Notes under the pieces: generated by a model
Told to the model about the DNA's origin: nothing
The model's database searches: none
The model's input: only the letters and a program-made list of their open reading frames with translations
Translations under genes and position numbers: made by a program
NCBI RefSeq assembly: GCF_000012305.1
Contig: NC_007204.1
Span: 62,001 to 126,000, forward strand
Length of the DNA: 64,000 bases
Origin: Psychrobacter arcticus 273-4
Lineage (GTDB): Bacteria > Pseudomonadota > Gammaproteobacteria > Pseudomonadales > Moraxellaceae
Direction: 5' to 3'
In this document: in pieces, positions 8,862 to 19,007 of the stretch
How positions within the stretch are numbered: position 1 is the first letter of the stretch
Layout of the letters: each line of letters begins with the position of its first letter

Positions 8862-10571
8862 CTATCCAGACGTCACGCGCATCATTTCTTGAATACTGGT
8901 CACGCCTTGTAACACCTTTAAAACACCAGAACGACGTAAGTCTCTAAAACCATTTTTGAGTGCCGCATCTTTGATATCTATCGCGTTACCATCTTCCATA
9001 ATAATACGTGAAATGTCGGGAGTGATTTTCATAACCTCATAAATACCGACACGCCCTTTATAGCCTTCACGGCATTTATTACAACCGACCGGCTCATAAA
9101 TGATATTGTCTGTATTGTCCAAGTCAGCATCGGTAAAGCCCAGCTCAAGCAAACTTTGACGCGGAATATTGATGGATTTTTTACAGCTTTTACATAAGCG
9201 CCGTGCTAACCGTTGGGCAATGACCAAGTTGACGGAAGTAGCAATATTAAAGGAAGCTACACCCATGTTGAGTAACCGCGTCAATGTTTCAGGCGCTGAG
9301 TTGGTATGTAGGGTTGAAAGTACCATATGCCCTGTTTGTGCTGCTTTAATCGCAATTTCAGCGGTTTCAAGGTCACGAATTTCACCAACCATCACGATAT
9401 CAGGGTCTTGGCGTAAAAATGATTTGAGGGCAGTAGAGAAGGTCAATCCCACTTTTGGGTTGACGTTGACCTGATTAATGCCTTCAAGGTTAATTTCGAC
9501 AGGGTCTTCGGCGGTTGAGATATTGGTCGAACCAGTATTCAGAATATTGATGCCAGTATAAAGTGAGACGGTTTTACCAGAGCCAGTAGGACCTGTGATA
9601 AGAAGCATCCCTTGCGGTTTATGTAACGCTTCTAAAAACATATCTTGTTGGTCAGGCTCGTAGCCTAATCCTTCAATACCGAGCATGGCTGATGAAGGGT
9701 CTAAGATACGCAAAACAAGCTTTTCGCCAAATAAGGTTGGCAGGCAGCTTACCCGAAAGTCGATGGCCTTATCTTTAGATATCTTAAGCTTCATACGCCC
9801 ATCTTGTGGTACACGGCGCTCTGAGATGTCCATTTGTGACATCACTTTTAGACGTGCGGCAATTTTTCCAGCAAGCTGCACGGGCGGATTGGCCATCTTT
9901 TGCATCACACCGTCAACTCGAAAGCGCACTCGATAGCTTTTTTCATAGGGCTCAAAATGTAAGTCGGATGCACCCATACGAATGGCATCAACCAGCATTT
10001 TATTAACAAACTTGACGACCGGTGCTTCATCGACACTATCAGAAAGTTTGGTCGCGCTGTCCTCTTCTTCACTCTCATCAAAGCCAATATTTAAATCACT
10101 ATCAGAAAAGCTATCAAAACTTTGCATGGTATCAGCGTAAAGGTTTTCAATACACCTTTTAAGCTTGTCTTCTTCAACCACGACTGTTTCAATCGACAAG
10201 CGTGAGTTGAAGGCAATCGCATCAATCGCATCGATACGGGTCGGATCACTAAGTGCCACAAACAAGCGTTGCCCGCGCTTAAACATTGGTAAGGCATTAA
10301 ACTTACGCACGATTTTTTCATCGACCAAATCTTTTGGGATAACCTCTGAGCTGAGCGCATCGAGATCAAATAAAGGGTCGCCAAACGCTTGCGACAGCAT
10401 TTGTGCCAATTGATAGGCATTGGCAAGCTTGTGCTCTACCAGATAAGAGACCAGTCCTATTTGCTGCTGCTGCGAATCAGTCTGCGCCGCTTTCATATGC
10501 GCTTCGCTTACGATACCTTCGCTAATCAGCTGCTGTGCTAAGCCACCGTATTTACTGGTTGTGATAGACAT
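8862..10571 (-). CDS. pilB: Type IV pilus extension ATPase PilB
   Basis: Hexameric secretion ATPase that powers pilus extension. An N-terminal MshEN/T2SSE_N-type domain precedes the ATPase core, which has Walker A GPTGSGKTVSLY, the Asp box and Walker B DPDIVMVGEIRD, and the His box STLHTNSAPETLTRL. A C-terminal tetracysteine zinc motif, CKSC then CNKC, is intact. I start at ATG 10571 (569 residues, the family's usual length) because AAGGAG lies 8 bases upstream; a longer frame to 10637 lacks support. First gene of pilBCD. No pilin or PilT gene is nearby. Confidence 0.96.
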   Translation of the reverse strand: MSITTSKYGGLAQQLISEGIVSEAHMKAAQTDSQQQQIGLVSYLVEHKLANAYQLAQMLSQAFGDPLFDLDALSSEVIPKDLVDEKIVRKFNALPMFKRGQRLFVALSDPTRIDAIDAIAFNSRLSIETVVVEEDKLKRCIENLYADTMQSFDSFSDSDLNIGFDESEEEDSATKLSDSVDEAPVVKFVNKMLVDAIRMGASDLHFEPYEKSYRVRFRVDGVMQKMANPPVQLAGKIAARLKVMSQMDISERRVPQDGRMKLKISKDKAIDFRVSCLPTLFGEKLVLRILDPSSAMLGIEGLGYEPDQQDMFLEALHKPQGMLLITGPTGSGKTVSLYTGINILNTGSTNISTAEDPVEINLEGINQVNVNPKVGLTFSTALKSFLRQDPDIVMVGEIRDLETAEIAIKAAQTGHMVLSTLHTNSAPETLTRLLNMGVASFNIATSVNLVIAQRLARRLCKSCKKSINIPRQSLLELGFTDADLDNTDNIIYEPVGCNKCREGYKGRVGIYEVMKITPDISRIIMEDGNAIDIKDAALKNGFRDLRRSGVLKVLQGVTSIQEMMRVTSG

Positions 10572-10806
10572 TAAGATTGCTCCTTGCTCGATATTTGGTA
10601 GGCGATATATTTGCCTAAATCGCAGACTATTCACCATGCTTAACTATCACCATTGTATCGTTGATAGTTAAGCTAATGGTTAAAATAGTTATTTTAAATA
10701 CGGGTTTGAAATATAGAGAAAATCGATTGTCTGCACTTTATCCTATATTGAGAGAATCATATAGGGATTTACGTGAGCGCAAAGGTTTTATAGAGAGTAG
10801 GGCTTG

Positions 10807-10834
10807 ATTGGCGATTGGCAATTGGCGATTGGCT
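10807..10834. repeat. Short tandem repeat, four 7-bp ATTGGCN units
   Basis: ATTGGCG, ATTGGCA, ATTGGCG and ATTGGCT in direct succession, 28 bp in total, in the pilB-tpiA intergenic region. It does not code. It could be a slippage tract or clustered binding sites; nothing in the sequence decides. Confidence 0.75.
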
Positions 10835-10947
10835 AATCAAAAATAATCATTTAGCCATATTTACTAAAAAAACGGTTAAAGGGTCAGTTCTGATTTGGGG
10901 CGCACTACACTATAGCACTTGTGAAATATTTGTTATACTTGCGCGCA

Positions 10948-11084
10948 TATAGTGGAAATACTTTAAAGTCGCTACCGTATTGCTGGTGTAAATTTTTTGC
11001 AGCCTCTGTCTGCGTAGGCACAGCAAGCAAGAAAAATTTGCACCAGTAGTAGGTGTTGTGTCGATATTACTTTTACCGACTATA
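10948..11084 (-). repeat. MITE-like palindromic repeat, copy B (137 bp)
   Basis: Inverted orientation relative to copy A. It starts TATAGTGGAAATACTTTAAA and ends TTTTACCGACTATA, with the central CTGGTGTAAATTTTTTGC and GCAAGAAAAATTTGCACCAG arms intact. One base is missing in the distal end (TTTTACCG for TTTTCACCG). It ends only 42 bp before the tpiA start codon, so the tpiA 5' leader or promoter probably lies in or next to it. Confidence 0.9.
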
Positions 11085-11126
11085 TTAGCCACATTGGCAG
11101 CCATACATAAGACAAGGTAAAGAAGA

Positions 11127-11936
11127 ATGCAAGCTTGGGTAATTGGAAATTGGAAGCAGAATCCAGCAACGAGCCATGACGTTGACGCGCTACTGAATGA
11201 ATTATGCACTGCTATTAGTACAACTAAGCAACTTAGCCACAACAACTCCACGCGCTGTCAAATAATGGTGGCACCAAGTTTTTTGCATTTAGCAGCAGTG
11301 AGTAGTCGCCTCAAAGACACCTCGGTACTATGTGCCGCCCAAGACGTCAGTGCCTATAGTGCCAGTGTGGGCGCCTATACCGGTGACTGTTCAGCCCAGC
11401 AGATTGCTGATGTTGGGGCTACATGGACCATCCTTGGTCACTCAGAGCGCCGTCAGTACCACCAAGAATCCAACGATACTTTATTGCAAAAAATGACCCA
11501 TGCTTTGACCCAAGAGTTGGGCGTAGTATTTTGTATCGGTGAAACCCAAGCACAATATGATGCCAAGCAAACGCTGCCAGTCATCGATAGTCAGTTAGCA
11601 GTGGTCAAAAAGCTCATTGCTGAGCAGCCAGAAGTTATTGATTCATTATCGACTCGTCTCATTATTGCTTACGAGCCGGTATGGGCGATTGGTACTGGTA
11701 AAGTACCAACAGTGTCAGAGGTGAGTGCCACTCATCAATATATCAAGCAAACACTGGCAGGTTTTGCCGATTCGTTATCTAACATGACTGTTTTGTATGG
11801 CGGTAGTGTCAATGCTGATAATGCAGATAGCTTTGCTGCTGATCCTATGATTCATGGTGCTTTGGTTGGCGGCGCTTCACTAAAGGCAGAGAGCTTTTTG
11901 GCGATTGTCACCGCTTTTAGTAAAGGCAGTATGTAA
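11127..11936 (+). CDS. tpiA: Triosephosphate isomerase TpiA
   Basis: Interconverts dihydroxyacetone phosphate and glyceraldehyde 3-phosphate. 269 residues, TIM barrel. The active-site Lys is in IGNWKQNP (the commoner form is GNWKMN). The catalytic His is in [10 protein letters not shown] near residue 108, the catalytic Glu in [15 protein letters not shown] near residue 187. The phosphate loop [11 protein letters not shown] and ALVGGASL close the barrel. The start ATG at 11127 follows AAGG/AAGAAG purine runs. The order tpiA-secG-tRNA-Leu is conserved in gammaproteobacteria. The class I aldolase at 35383 supplies its substrates. Confidence 0.97.
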   Translation: MQAWVIGNWKQNPATSHDVDALLNELCTAISTTKQLSHNNSTRCQIMVAPSFLHLAAVSSRLKDTSVLCAAQDVSAYSASVGAYTGDCSAQQIADVGATWTILGHSERRQYHQESNDTLLQKMTHALTQELGVVFCIGETQAQYDAKQTLPVIDSQLAVVKKLIAEQPEVIDSLSTRLIIAYEPVWAIGTGKVPTVSEVSATHQYIKQTLAGFADSLSNMTVLYGGSVNADNADSFAADPMIHGALVGGASLKAESFLAIVTAFSKGSM

Positions 11937-12164
11937 TAGATCATTGCTAGATAGAATAAAGGTGTGAGTCTTTATTTTATTTCTTATTCACAAAATGTCT
12001 TTATCAGTTGGCAAAAGTGGGTTTAACAGTGCCCTTGCAATCGTGTACAATGCGCCTTATTTATATCATCAGTTTGGCATCATTTGCCATTCATCTTTAT
12101 CACTATTAAACCACACGATTTATTTTTCGTTATCAGTCGTCATTACGCGGCAAAAGAGGCCACC

Positions 12165-12473
12165 ATGTTTACGTTTATATTAACCCTGCATATTATTGTG
12201 GCGATTGCCATGATTGGCTTGATTTTGATACAGCATGGTAAAGGGGCAGACGCAGGGGCTTCTTTTGGTGCTGGCTCCTCAGGTACGGTATTTGGTGCAG
12301 CGGGAACGGCTAACTTCTTAACACGTGCGACGGCCGTATTGACCGCCATCTTTTTCATCACCAGTATGTCCCTTGCGGTTCATGCTCGTAAGCAAGCGGA
12401 AGATCAGTTTCGTCTAGATGCGCCGGTTTCAGCACCACAAACGCCGCGCCCTTTAACACAAAATCCTCAGTAG
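12165..12473 (+). CDS. secG: Preprotein translocase subunit SecG
   Basis: Small auxiliary subunit of the SecYEG channel. 102 residues with two membrane helices: TFILTLHIIVAIAMIGLILI at the N-terminus and a second near residues 51-70 (TRATAVLTAIFFITSMSLAV). Between them lies the family signature QHGKGADAGASFGAGSSGTV. A polar Pro/Gln-rich tail follows. I start at ATG 12165, behind AAAGAGG, since the longer frame from 12084 adds 27 residues unlike SecG. It lies between tpiA and tRNA-Leu as in relatives. Confidence 0.95.
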   Translation: MFTFILTLHIIVAIAMIGLILIQHGKGADAGASFGAGSSGTVFGAAGTANFLTRATAVLTAIFFITSMSLAVHARKQAEDQFRLDAPVSAPQTPRPLTQNPQ

Positions 12474-12567
12474 CGGGTTTTAGGTCACGTTTTTTAAGTA
12501 GGCAACCCTTGCTATTTGAAAGCGTTACATTTACAATGCTTTTTCTGTTTTGACAAGTCTTAGACCC

Positions 12568-12597
12568 TTGATGCCTACCTTACGCGTCAACTATAAC
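12568..12597 (+). promoter_or_regulatory. Candidate sigma70 promoter for tRNA-Leu
   Basis: TTGATG at 12568-12573, an 18-bp spacer and TATAAC at 12592-12597, 36 bp upstream of the tRNA. The match is moderate. A TTGACA at about 12550 has no partner at proper spacing. Confidence 0.4.
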
Positions 12598-12633
12598 GGG
12601 TATTGAGAATATAGATAAAGCAGTTAGAGTAAT

Positions 12634-12717
12634 GCGATTGTGGTGGAATGGTAGACACGCCATCTTGAGGGGGTGGTGGCGCAAGCTGTGGGGGTTCAAG
12701 TCCCCCCAATCGCACCA
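12634..12717 (+). tRNA. tRNA-Leu, anticodon GAG
   Basis: 84 nt including an encoded CCA. The acceptor stem GCGATTG pairs with CAATCGC and the discriminator is A. The D arm carries TGGTGGAATGGTAGACA as in class II Leu tRNAs. The anticodon stem CCATC/GGTGG encloses loop TTGAGGG with GAG at positions 34-36. A long variable arm and the T arm GGGGGTTCAAGTCCCCC follow. It decodes CUC and CUU. Its place after secG matches leuU of E. coli. Confidence 0.96.
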
Positions 12718-12796
12718 AGTTTTAAAGTTGTATCGTATTAAGTGAGTCGTTCATAAATAGGTAAAATTTTTAATTTAATTTATTTTTAAATAAAGA

Positions 12797-12825
12797 TTGA
12801 CACTTATATAAAACCTCCCTATAAT
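12797..12825 (+). promoter_or_regulatory. Consensus sigma70 promoter of initiator tRNA
   Basis: TTGACA at 12797-12802, a 17-bp spacer and TATAAT at 12820-12825: a full consensus match on both hexamers. Transcription would start near 12832, ten bases before the tRNA. There is no GC-rich stringent discriminator right after the -10; the following bases are ACGCATTC. Confidence 0.85.
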
Positions 12826-12841
12826 ACGCATTCAAGATTGA

Positions 12842-12918
<77 letters not shown>

Positions 12919-12965
12919 CTTTTTATACTGATGTTTTGCACACTAAATTTGTCAGTAACAATCAG

Positions 12966-12992
12966 CCCACCATTATGCTTGTGGGTTTTTTT
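12966..12992 (+). terminator. Terminator or attenuator after tRNA-fMet
   Basis: CCCAC, a 10-nt loop, GTGGG, then seven T residues, 48 bp after the tRNA. The stem is only 5 bp, so partial read-through into rimP-nusA is likely. Confidence 0.65.
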
Positions 12993-13376
12993 GTATCTAA
13001 CGGTCTGTGTAATCGCGATATCTATCCTACTTATGCTAAGCTCTATGTCTATAGAGTGCGATACCATTTATAGAAGCTTGTCATCAGTCGCCATTCATGG
13101 TGTGATGATACTTAAGCACACTATCTTTTATTCCTCACTCTTTTATCGATAGTACTGCTTTATAAGTAATAAAAGCATGGCGCGGCTGAGCTTGATATTT
13201 GTCAGGCTTACCCTGATATAAACACCCAGTAGATATCATTTGTGTTTATACTTTAAGCATAAGACAATCACTGTGGTTTAAATAATGATAGGTTCTTATT
13301 AAGTCATGATGAAGAAAAACTTCAGCAGGATTTATTAAGTAAGATAGATAAGTGAATAGGAAAATATAAACAGATT
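12993..13376. other. Intergenic leader upstream of rimP
   Basis: About 380 bp between the tRNA terminator and rimP. It is AT-rich. A short frame crosses it but has no ribosome site or recognisable protein. I see no convincing promoter or structured RNA; E. coli has a long leader in the same place. Confidence 0.4.
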
Positions 13377-13877
13377 ATGAAGCTTTCGACCAAAGTTACA
13401 GAATTAACCAATATCATTGCCCCTGCCGTCGCTGCTTGCGATGTGGCACTATGGGGTATCGAGTTTGCACCACAAGGCAATCGCTCTTTGTTACGCATCT
13501 ATATTGAGGCATTGCCAGAAGAGCAAGCCCAAAATAAGCAAGTAACGATTGAAAACTGTGCAGCAGTGAACCACCAAGTGAGCGGTATTCTTGAGGTTCA
13601 TGATCCGATTGCTGGTGAGTTTATTTTAGAAGTGTCTTCACCTGGTTTTGACCGTGCTTTCTTCTCAGATGAGCAGATGCATGCTTATGTTGGTCAGACC
13701 GTGAGTTTACGCTTGATACAAGCGATTGGTGAAGGTGATAAAAAACGCCGTAAAGCAACCGGTACTTTAAATAGTATCGATGGCACCTCTTTGAAGCTGA
13801 CTGCCACTGATGGCGAGCAGTTCGAGATTGCATTAAGTAATATTGATAAAGCCAATTTAATTTATGAAGATGCTTAA
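13377..13877 (+). CDS. rimP: Ribosome maturation factor RimP
   Basis: 166 residues, close to the E. coli length of 150. The N-terminal alpha/beta domain contains DVALWGIEFAPQGNRSLLRIYIE and the hallmark VNHQVSGILEVHDPIAGEFILEVSSPGFDR around residues 60-90. The C-terminal SH3-like barrel ends in IALSNIDKANLIYED. RimP binds the 30S precursor and helps assemble the S12 region. First gene of the nusA operon, with nusA 132 bp downstream. The ribosome site is weak: an AGGA lies about 15 bases from the ATG. Confidence 0.95.
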   Translation: MKLSTKVTELTNIIAPAVAACDVALWGIEFAPQGNRSLLRIYIEALPEEQAQNKQVTIENCAAVNHQVSGILEVHDPIAGEFILEVSSPGFDRAFFSDEQMHAYVGQTVSLRLIQAIGEGDKKRRKATGTLNSIDGTSLKLTATDGEQFEIALSNIDKANLIYEDA

Positions 13878-14009
13878 TCTATTCGCTATTAGACCGTTTT
13901 ATGATAAATACAGCTAGTCTGATGGCTTAGATGGCTGATGGTGAAAATATAGAGTAAGTCAAAAATTATAAAATTTAAGTCAATTAAAAAATGATAGGAC
14001 AGGTATAGC

Positions 14010-15494
14010 ATGAGTCGTGAAATCTTAACGGTAGTAGAAACTGTCAGTAACGAGAAGGGCTTAAATCCTGAAGATATCTTTGAAGCAATTGAAGATGCCT
14101 TGGTAGTCTCGACTAAGAAAAAAGTATATACCGATCAGCCAGAAGTAGAAGTGCGGGTCTCAATCGACCGTGCAACGGGCGATTATGATACTTATCGTTA
14201 TTGGACAGTGGTTGCAGATGAAGACCATGAAATGCCTGCTTGTCAGCTTGCGATTACTGACCTTGATCAAGACGAATGGTCAATTGGTGATGTCAAAGAA
14301 GAGCAAATTGAGTCGATTGAATTCGGTCGTATTGCTGCCACTCAAGCCAAACAAGTTATCATCCAAAAGATTCGTGAAGCTGAGCGTAATTTAGTAGCAG
14401 ATGCTTTTGAGCCACGTGTTGGCGAGATGATGTACGGCGAAGTCAAAAAACAAACCCGTGATGGTTACATTATTGATTTAGGTGACAACGCTGAAGGTTA
14501 TTTGTCACGTGATCAGATGTTGCCACGTGAGCAGCTGCGTGCAAAATCGCGTATCAATGCTATTTTGTATCATGTGAACCGTGAAAACCGCGGCGCACAG
14601 TTATTATTGTCACGTACGCATCCTGAAATGCTCTCGGCATTGATGCAAAAAGAAGTGCCTGAGATTGCAGAACAAATCATCGAAATTCGTAATGTCGCTC
14701 GCTTGCCGGGTACTCGTGCTAAAATAGCGGTTAAGACCAACGATCATCGTATCGATCCGGTTGGTGCTTGTATCGGTATGCGTGGTACACGTATCCAAGC
14801 GGTACAGCAAGAGCTTGATGGCGAGCGTATTGATGTGGTGGTTTGGTCAGATGATCCTGCCCAATTTATCATCAGCTCTTTGGAGCCCGCAGACGTAAGC
14901 AGTATCATCTTAGATGAAGATACGCAGTCGGCTGATATTATCTTTAGCACCAACGATCAATTGGCGCGTGCAATTGGCTCACAAGGTCAAAACGTACGCT
15001 TAGCCTCTGAGCTGACCGGCTATAAGCTGAATATGATGCTAGAAGAAGAGTATCAGCAGCGTCAAGCAAACGAATCTAAAGCTTTTATTGAACTATTCTA
15101 TGAACGTCTAGAAGTGGATAAAGACTTAGCACAAGCGCTTGTCGATATTGGTTTTACCAGTATTGAAGAAGTGGCTTATGTACCAGTCGAAACCTTCTAC
15201 GATATCGAGGGATTAGATGATGACGCGATTGATATGATCCAAGAGCGTGCAAAAGAAGTGGTCATCGCAGACGAATTGGTCAAACAACAGAACATGAAAG
15301 AGCCAAGTCAAGAACTACAAGATCTTGAAGGAATGACGGTCAGTTGGGCTTATAAAATGGCTCAAAAAGACATCATTACCGTTGATGACTTGGCAGAACA
15401 AGCCGTCTTTGATTTAGAAGATATCGAAGATTTAGATACCGAAACCGCAGGAAAACTCATCATGAAAGCTCGGGAATCTTGGTTCAATGAATAA
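14010..15494 (+). CDS. nusA: Transcription termination/antitermination factor NusA
   Basis: 494 residues. Domains in order: N-terminal RNA-polymerase-binding domain (residues 1-~125, beginning MSREILTVVETVSNEKGLNP), S1 domain (~135-200), KH1 (~205-275, with DPVGACIGMRGTRIQAV), KH2 (~280-345, with AIGSQGQNVRLASELTGY), and two acidic helix-hairpin-helix repeats at the C-terminus (~365-430 and ~440-494). The C-terminal repeats are the AR1/AR2 type seen in gammaproteobacteria. An AGG-containing purine stretch precedes the ATG. It is followed by infB after 151 bp. Confidence 0.97.
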   Translation: MSREILTVVETVSNEKGLNPEDIFEAIEDALVVSTKKKVYTDQPEVEVRVSIDRATGDYDTYRYWTVVADEDHEMPACQLAITDLDQDEWSIGDVKEEQIESIEFGRIAATQAKQVIIQKIREAERNLVADAFEPRVGEMMYGEVKKQTRDGYIIDLGDNAEGYLSRDQMLPREQLRAKSRINAILYHVNRENRGAQLLLSRTHPEMLSALMQKEVPEIAEQIIEIRNVARLPGTRAKIAVKTNDHRIDPVGACIGMRGTRIQAVQQELDGERIDVVVWSDDPAQFIISSLEPADVSSIILDEDTQSADIIFSTNDQLARAIGSQGQNVRLASELTGYKLNMMLEEEYQQRQANESKAFIELFYERLEVDKDLAQALVDIGFTSIEEVAYVPVETFYDIEGLDDDAIDMIQERAKEVVIADELVKQQNMKEPSQELQDLEGMTVSWAYKMAQKDIITVDDLAEQAVFDLEDIEDLDTETAGKLIMKARESWFNE

Positions 15495-15645
15495 GCGGTA
15501 ACTGCATATCGCTGTCTTTTGGTGATATGCTATCGATAATAAAGTGCTGGTATGATTGCAACATAAATACCAGCCTTACCCCAATCATTTGTAGCCAACA
15601 ACTGAATTGAACATATAGCAAATAATAGACAGTAGGTGATAATAA

Positions 15646-18372
15646 ATGGCAGATAAGACCGTCAAAGAACTGGCAGATATGGTAAGCAAAACCGCAAGTG
15701 CTGTACAACAGCAACTGGTAGATGCTGGACTGCCTGCGCGCGCAGAGGGTGACCTAGTCACCGAGCTTGAGCAGGAGAAGTTGGTGACGTATTTAAAGCA
15801 AAGTCATGGTCAGGAAGAAAAGCGTCGTATTAGTCTGAAGTCTAAGACGACTAGCACCGCGCGTGTGACTGGCTCTTCGGGAAAATCTAAGAGCGTCAAT
15901 GTTGAAGTGCGTAAAAAGAAAGTATTTGAAAAGCCTGATCCAGAAAAGATGGCTGAAGAATTGGCTGCACGTGAGCAAGCGATGATTGAGTCGCAAGCGC
16001 GTGCTGCTAAAGATGCTGAAGACCGTGCTGCTACTAAGAAAAAATCTGAAGAACGTCAAGCAGCTACCTTAGCCGCGATGCGTGCAAGCCTCGGCTCTAG
16101 CAAAAAATCAGACGATAAGAACGATGATATCTCAACGTCAGTGGTTGTGAAAAAAGGCGGTAAGACTACTATTGAGGTCAAACCAAAAGAACAACCTAAG
16201 AAGAAAGTTGCTGCGACGAAACCAAAAGTTGAGACGGCAGTTGAGCGTAAAGCTCGCGAAGTGCGTGAAAAAGAAGAAGCTCGTTTACGCGAGATCGAAA
16301 CAGAAACACGCCGTACCCAAGCTGAAGAAGCGCAAAAGCGCACGCTTGAGCAAATGCGTAAAATGGCCGGTCAATATACGGATCAGCCAGCGACTGAAGT
16401 TCGTAAAGATGAGCCATTGGCAGAAGGTTTAGTCGGTGACGCATTAGAAGAATCGTTTGAGAAAGAACGTCGTGAAATCAAGCGTGGCACAAGTAGCACT
16501 ACTGCCCGTGGTCGTGGTCGACGTAAGAATCAAGACGAGCGCGAAATTAAAAACCGTAAAAATGGTTTGCGTTCAAGTCAGTCAGCACAGCATAAGTTTG
16601 AAAAACCTGTAGAAAAAATCGTTTATGATGTAGAAATTAGTGAGCAAATCACGGTTTCTGATCTTGCCCAGCGTATGGCAGTGAAAGCTCGTGAAGTGAC
16701 TAAGTTACTCATGAAAATGGGCGAAATTGCTCGTGAATCAGATACGATTGATCAAGCAACTGCTAGTCTAATCGTAGAAGAGATGGGTCACAATCCAGTA
16801 CCTGTGAGTGATACTAAGGTTGAAGACGATCTACAAGATGCGGCTGATGAGCGCAGCAGTAACGTACAAACGCGTCCACCAGTTGTTACTATTATGGGTC
16901 ACGTTGACCATGGTAAGACGTCATTATTAGATAAAATCCGTGAAACGAAAGTGGCTACGGGTGAAGCGGGTGGTATTACTCAGCATATCGGTGCTTATCA
17001 TGTGAAAACAGCACGTGGTGTCATTACTTTCCTTGATACCCCAGGTCACGCCGCCTTTAGTGCAATGCGTTCACGTGGTGCTCAAGCGACGGATATCGTT
17101 GTACTGGTCGTCGCTGCTGATGACGGCATGATGCCACAAACTGAAGAAGCGATTGATCATGCCCGCGCTGCTGGTACGCCGCTGATTGTTGCAATCAACA
17201 AAATGGATAAGCCAAGTGCTGATCCTGATCGTGTTCTTAACGAATTGACTGCAAAAGAAGTGGTATCAGAAGAATGGGGCGGTGATACCCCAATGGCTCG
17301 TATCTCAGCCAAAACAGGTGATGGTATTGATGAGCTGCTAGAGCTTATTAGCTTGCAAGCTGAGTTAATGGAATTAGAAGCACCATTAGATGGTCCTGCT
17401 CAAGGTGTGGTTATTGAGTCAAGACTGGAAAAAGGTCGTGGTCCTGTCGTTAGTGTCCTTGTCAAAAAAGGTACATTGAAACAAGGTGATTTAGTTTTAG
17501 CCGGTGAACATTACGGTAAAGTCCGTGCAATGACCGATGAGCATGGTCAACGTATTCAGTCAGCTGGACCATCTATCCCTGTAGAGATTTTAGGGTTACC
17601 TGAAACGCCAGCAGCTGGTAGTGAATTCTTAGTCTTAACCGATGAGAAAAAAGCCCGTGAAGTTGCAGACTTTAGAACCAACCGTGAGCGCGAGCGTCAG
17701 CTTGAGCGTCAAAACGCGATGCGTCTAGAGAGCATGTTTGATCAAATGGAACAAGGCAATGTTTCATACTTAAATATCGTTCTAAAAACCGATGTTCGCG
17801 GCTCGCTTGAAGCGTTACTGTCAGCACTGAATGAGTTATCAACTGATGAAGTTAAAGTCAGAGTGATTAGCTCAGGCGTTGGTCCTATCTCTGAGTCAGA
17901 TGTGACGCTAGCAGAATCTAGTGAAGCGGTATTGTTAGGCTTTAACGTTCGTGCAGATGCCACCGCACGCCGTAAATCGGACACAGCCAACATGGATATT
18001 CGCTATTACAGTGTTATTTATGGCTTAATTGATGATGTGAAAGCGGCCATGAGTGGTATGCTTGCGCCAGAACATCGTGAGAAAATCTTGGGTGTTGCAG
18101 ACGTTCGTGAAGTATTCCGCTCTAGTAAGTTTGGTGCAGCTGCCGGTTGTATGGTGGTTGAAGGTACGATTTATCGCAACAAACCTATCCGTGTATTACG
18201 TAATGACCAAGTTATCTTTACCGGTCAATTGCAATCATTACGTCGCTACAAAGAAGACGTTAATGAAGTACGTACCGGTATGGAATGTGGTCTAGCCGTT
18301 CGCGGTTATGATGTAGAAGCTGGTGATAAAATCGAAGTCTTTGAAATCCAAGAGTTCGCACGTACTATCTAA
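15646..18372 (+). CDS. infB: Translation initiation factor IF-2
   Basis: 908 residues. An N-terminal IF2_N-like domain ([16 protein letters not shown]) is followed by a long, highly charged Lys/Glu/Arg/Ala linker to about residue 310. A second IF2_N domain follows (~325-380), then the G domain with G1 [16 protein letters not shown]3 DTPGHAAF and G4 NKMD, and finally domains II-IV. The protein places fMet-tRNA on the 30S subunit using GTP. AGGTG precedes the ATG. A strong terminator follows at 18471-18504, so rbfA and truB probably depend on read-through or their own promoter. Confidence 0.98.
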   Translation: MADKTVKELADMVSKTASAVQQQLVDAGLPARAEGDLVTELEQEKLVTYLKQSHGQEEKRRISLKSKTTSTARVTGSSGKSKSVNVEVRKKKVFEKPDPEKMAEELAAREQAMIESQARAAKDAEDRAATKKKSEERQAATLAAMRASLGSSKKSDDKNDDISTSVVVKKGGKTTIEVKPKEQPKKKVAATKPKVETAVERKAREVREKEEARLREIETETRRTQAEEAQKRTLEQMRKMAGQYTDQPATEVRKDEPLAEGLVGDALEESFEKERREIKRGTSSTTARGRGRRKNQDEREIKNRKNGLRSSQSAQHKFEKPVEKIVYDVEISEQITVSDLAQRMAVKAREVTKLLMKMGEIARESDTIDQATASLIVEEMGHNPVPVSDTKVEDDLQDAADERSSNVQTRPPVVTIMGHVDHGKTSLLDKIRETKVATGEAGGITQHIGAYHVKTARGVITFLDTPGHAAFSAMRSRGAQATDIVVLVVAADDGMMPQTEEAIDHARAAGTPLIVAINKMDKPSADPDRVLNELTAKEVVSEEWGGDTPMARISAKTGDGIDELLELISLQAELMELEAPLDGPAQGVVIESRLEKGRGPVVSVLVKKGTLKQGDLVLAGEHYGKVRAMTDEHGQRIQSAGPSIPVEILGLPETPAAGSEFLVLTDEKKAREVADFRTNRERERQLERQNAMRLESMFDQMEQGNVSYLNIVLKTDVRGSLEALLSALNELSTDEVKVRVISSGVGPISESDVTLAESSEAVLLGFNVRADATARRKSDTANMDIRYYSVIYGLIDDVKAAMSGMLAPEHREKILGVADVREVFRSSKFGAAAGCMVVEGTIYRNKPIRVLRNDQVIFTGQLQSLRRYKEDVNEVRTGMECGLAVRGYDVEAGDKIEVFEIQEFARTI

Positions 18373-18470
18373 AGTCACTGGTAAAATTAGGATGGTACAT
18401 CATGCAATCCGCTTTATTAACTGAGTATGGCATGATGGGTTAGCTATCTTATAAATATTCAGCTGTACTT

Positions 18471-18504
18471 AGGCCTAACAGGTACATCCTGCTAGGCCTT
18501 TTTT
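18471..18504 (+). terminator. Terminator between infB and rbfA
   Basis: AGGCCTAaCAGG pairs with CCTGcTAGGCCT around TACAT, with one unpaired base on each side, and runs into six T residues. This is one of the strongest terminators in the window, inside a cluster usually read as one operon. Confidence 0.88.
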
Positions 18505-18586
18505 AACAAATATTAGTCGTTAAATTTATTAATAAATGATTATATTGATCAATAAAAATAAGTCATATTAAAAACAAGGTAATAAC

Positions 18587-18991
18587 ATGAACCAACGTTT
18601 ACAACGTTTAGCTGACCAGATTCAGCGTGAGCTTGCTGTCCTTATCCGTGACGCGGTCAATGATCCACGTCTGACAGGTTTTGTCACTATATCTAGCGTT
18701 AAAGTCAGCCCAGACCTAGGCTATGCCGATGTATATGTGACCATTATGGAGCCTGAGCTCAATGATGCCATGACCATGTCAAATCACGAAGAAAGCATCA
18801 AAGTGCTGAATAAAGCGGCAGGATTCTTGCGTACTGAGCTGAGTCATAGCTTAAAAACTCGCACAACACCGCGTTTGCGCTTTCATTATGATGAAGTTAC
18901 CGCCCGTGGTAATTATATGATGGATTTAATCAGTAAAGCGGTTATTAAGACTGAAGAAAATGAGTCTGACGAGCAAGAAAACGAAGAGTAG
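18587..18991 (+). CDS. rbfA: 30S ribosome-binding factor RbfA
   Basis: 134 residues, the family length. Starts NQRLQRLADQIQRELAVLIR, with VNDPRLTGFVTISSVKVSPDLGYADVYVT in the KH-like fold and LRTELSHSLKTRTTPRLRFHYD near residue 85. RbfA binds the pre-30S subunit and is a cold-shock protein needed for 16S maturation at low temperature. An AAGGT site precedes the ATG. truB starts 16 bp after its stop. Confidence 0.96.
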   Translation: MNQRLQRLADQIQRELAVLIRDAVNDPRLTGFVTISSVKVSPDLGYADVYVTIMEPELNDAMTMSNHEESIKVLNKAAGFLRTELSHSLKTRTTPRLRFHYDEVTARGNYMMDLISKAVIKTEENESDEQENEE

Positions 18992-19007
18992 AAGGGTAAA
19001 AGTCATT

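Larger units (their letters stand above)
10572..11126. other. Divergent intergenic region pilB-tpiA
   Basis: About 555 bp between pilB (minus) and tpiA (plus). It contains a short four-unit tandem repeat at 10807-10834 and repeat copy B at 10948-11084. The ~230 bp next to pilB must hold the pilB promoter; I cannot pick a confident -24/-12 or -35/-10 element. Confidence 0.5.

Noticed and set aside
8706-8912. 68-codon plus-strand ORF between pilB and pilC
   Set aside because: It overlaps the pilB end, has no ribosome site, and its composition is that of a shadow of an AT-rich gap.
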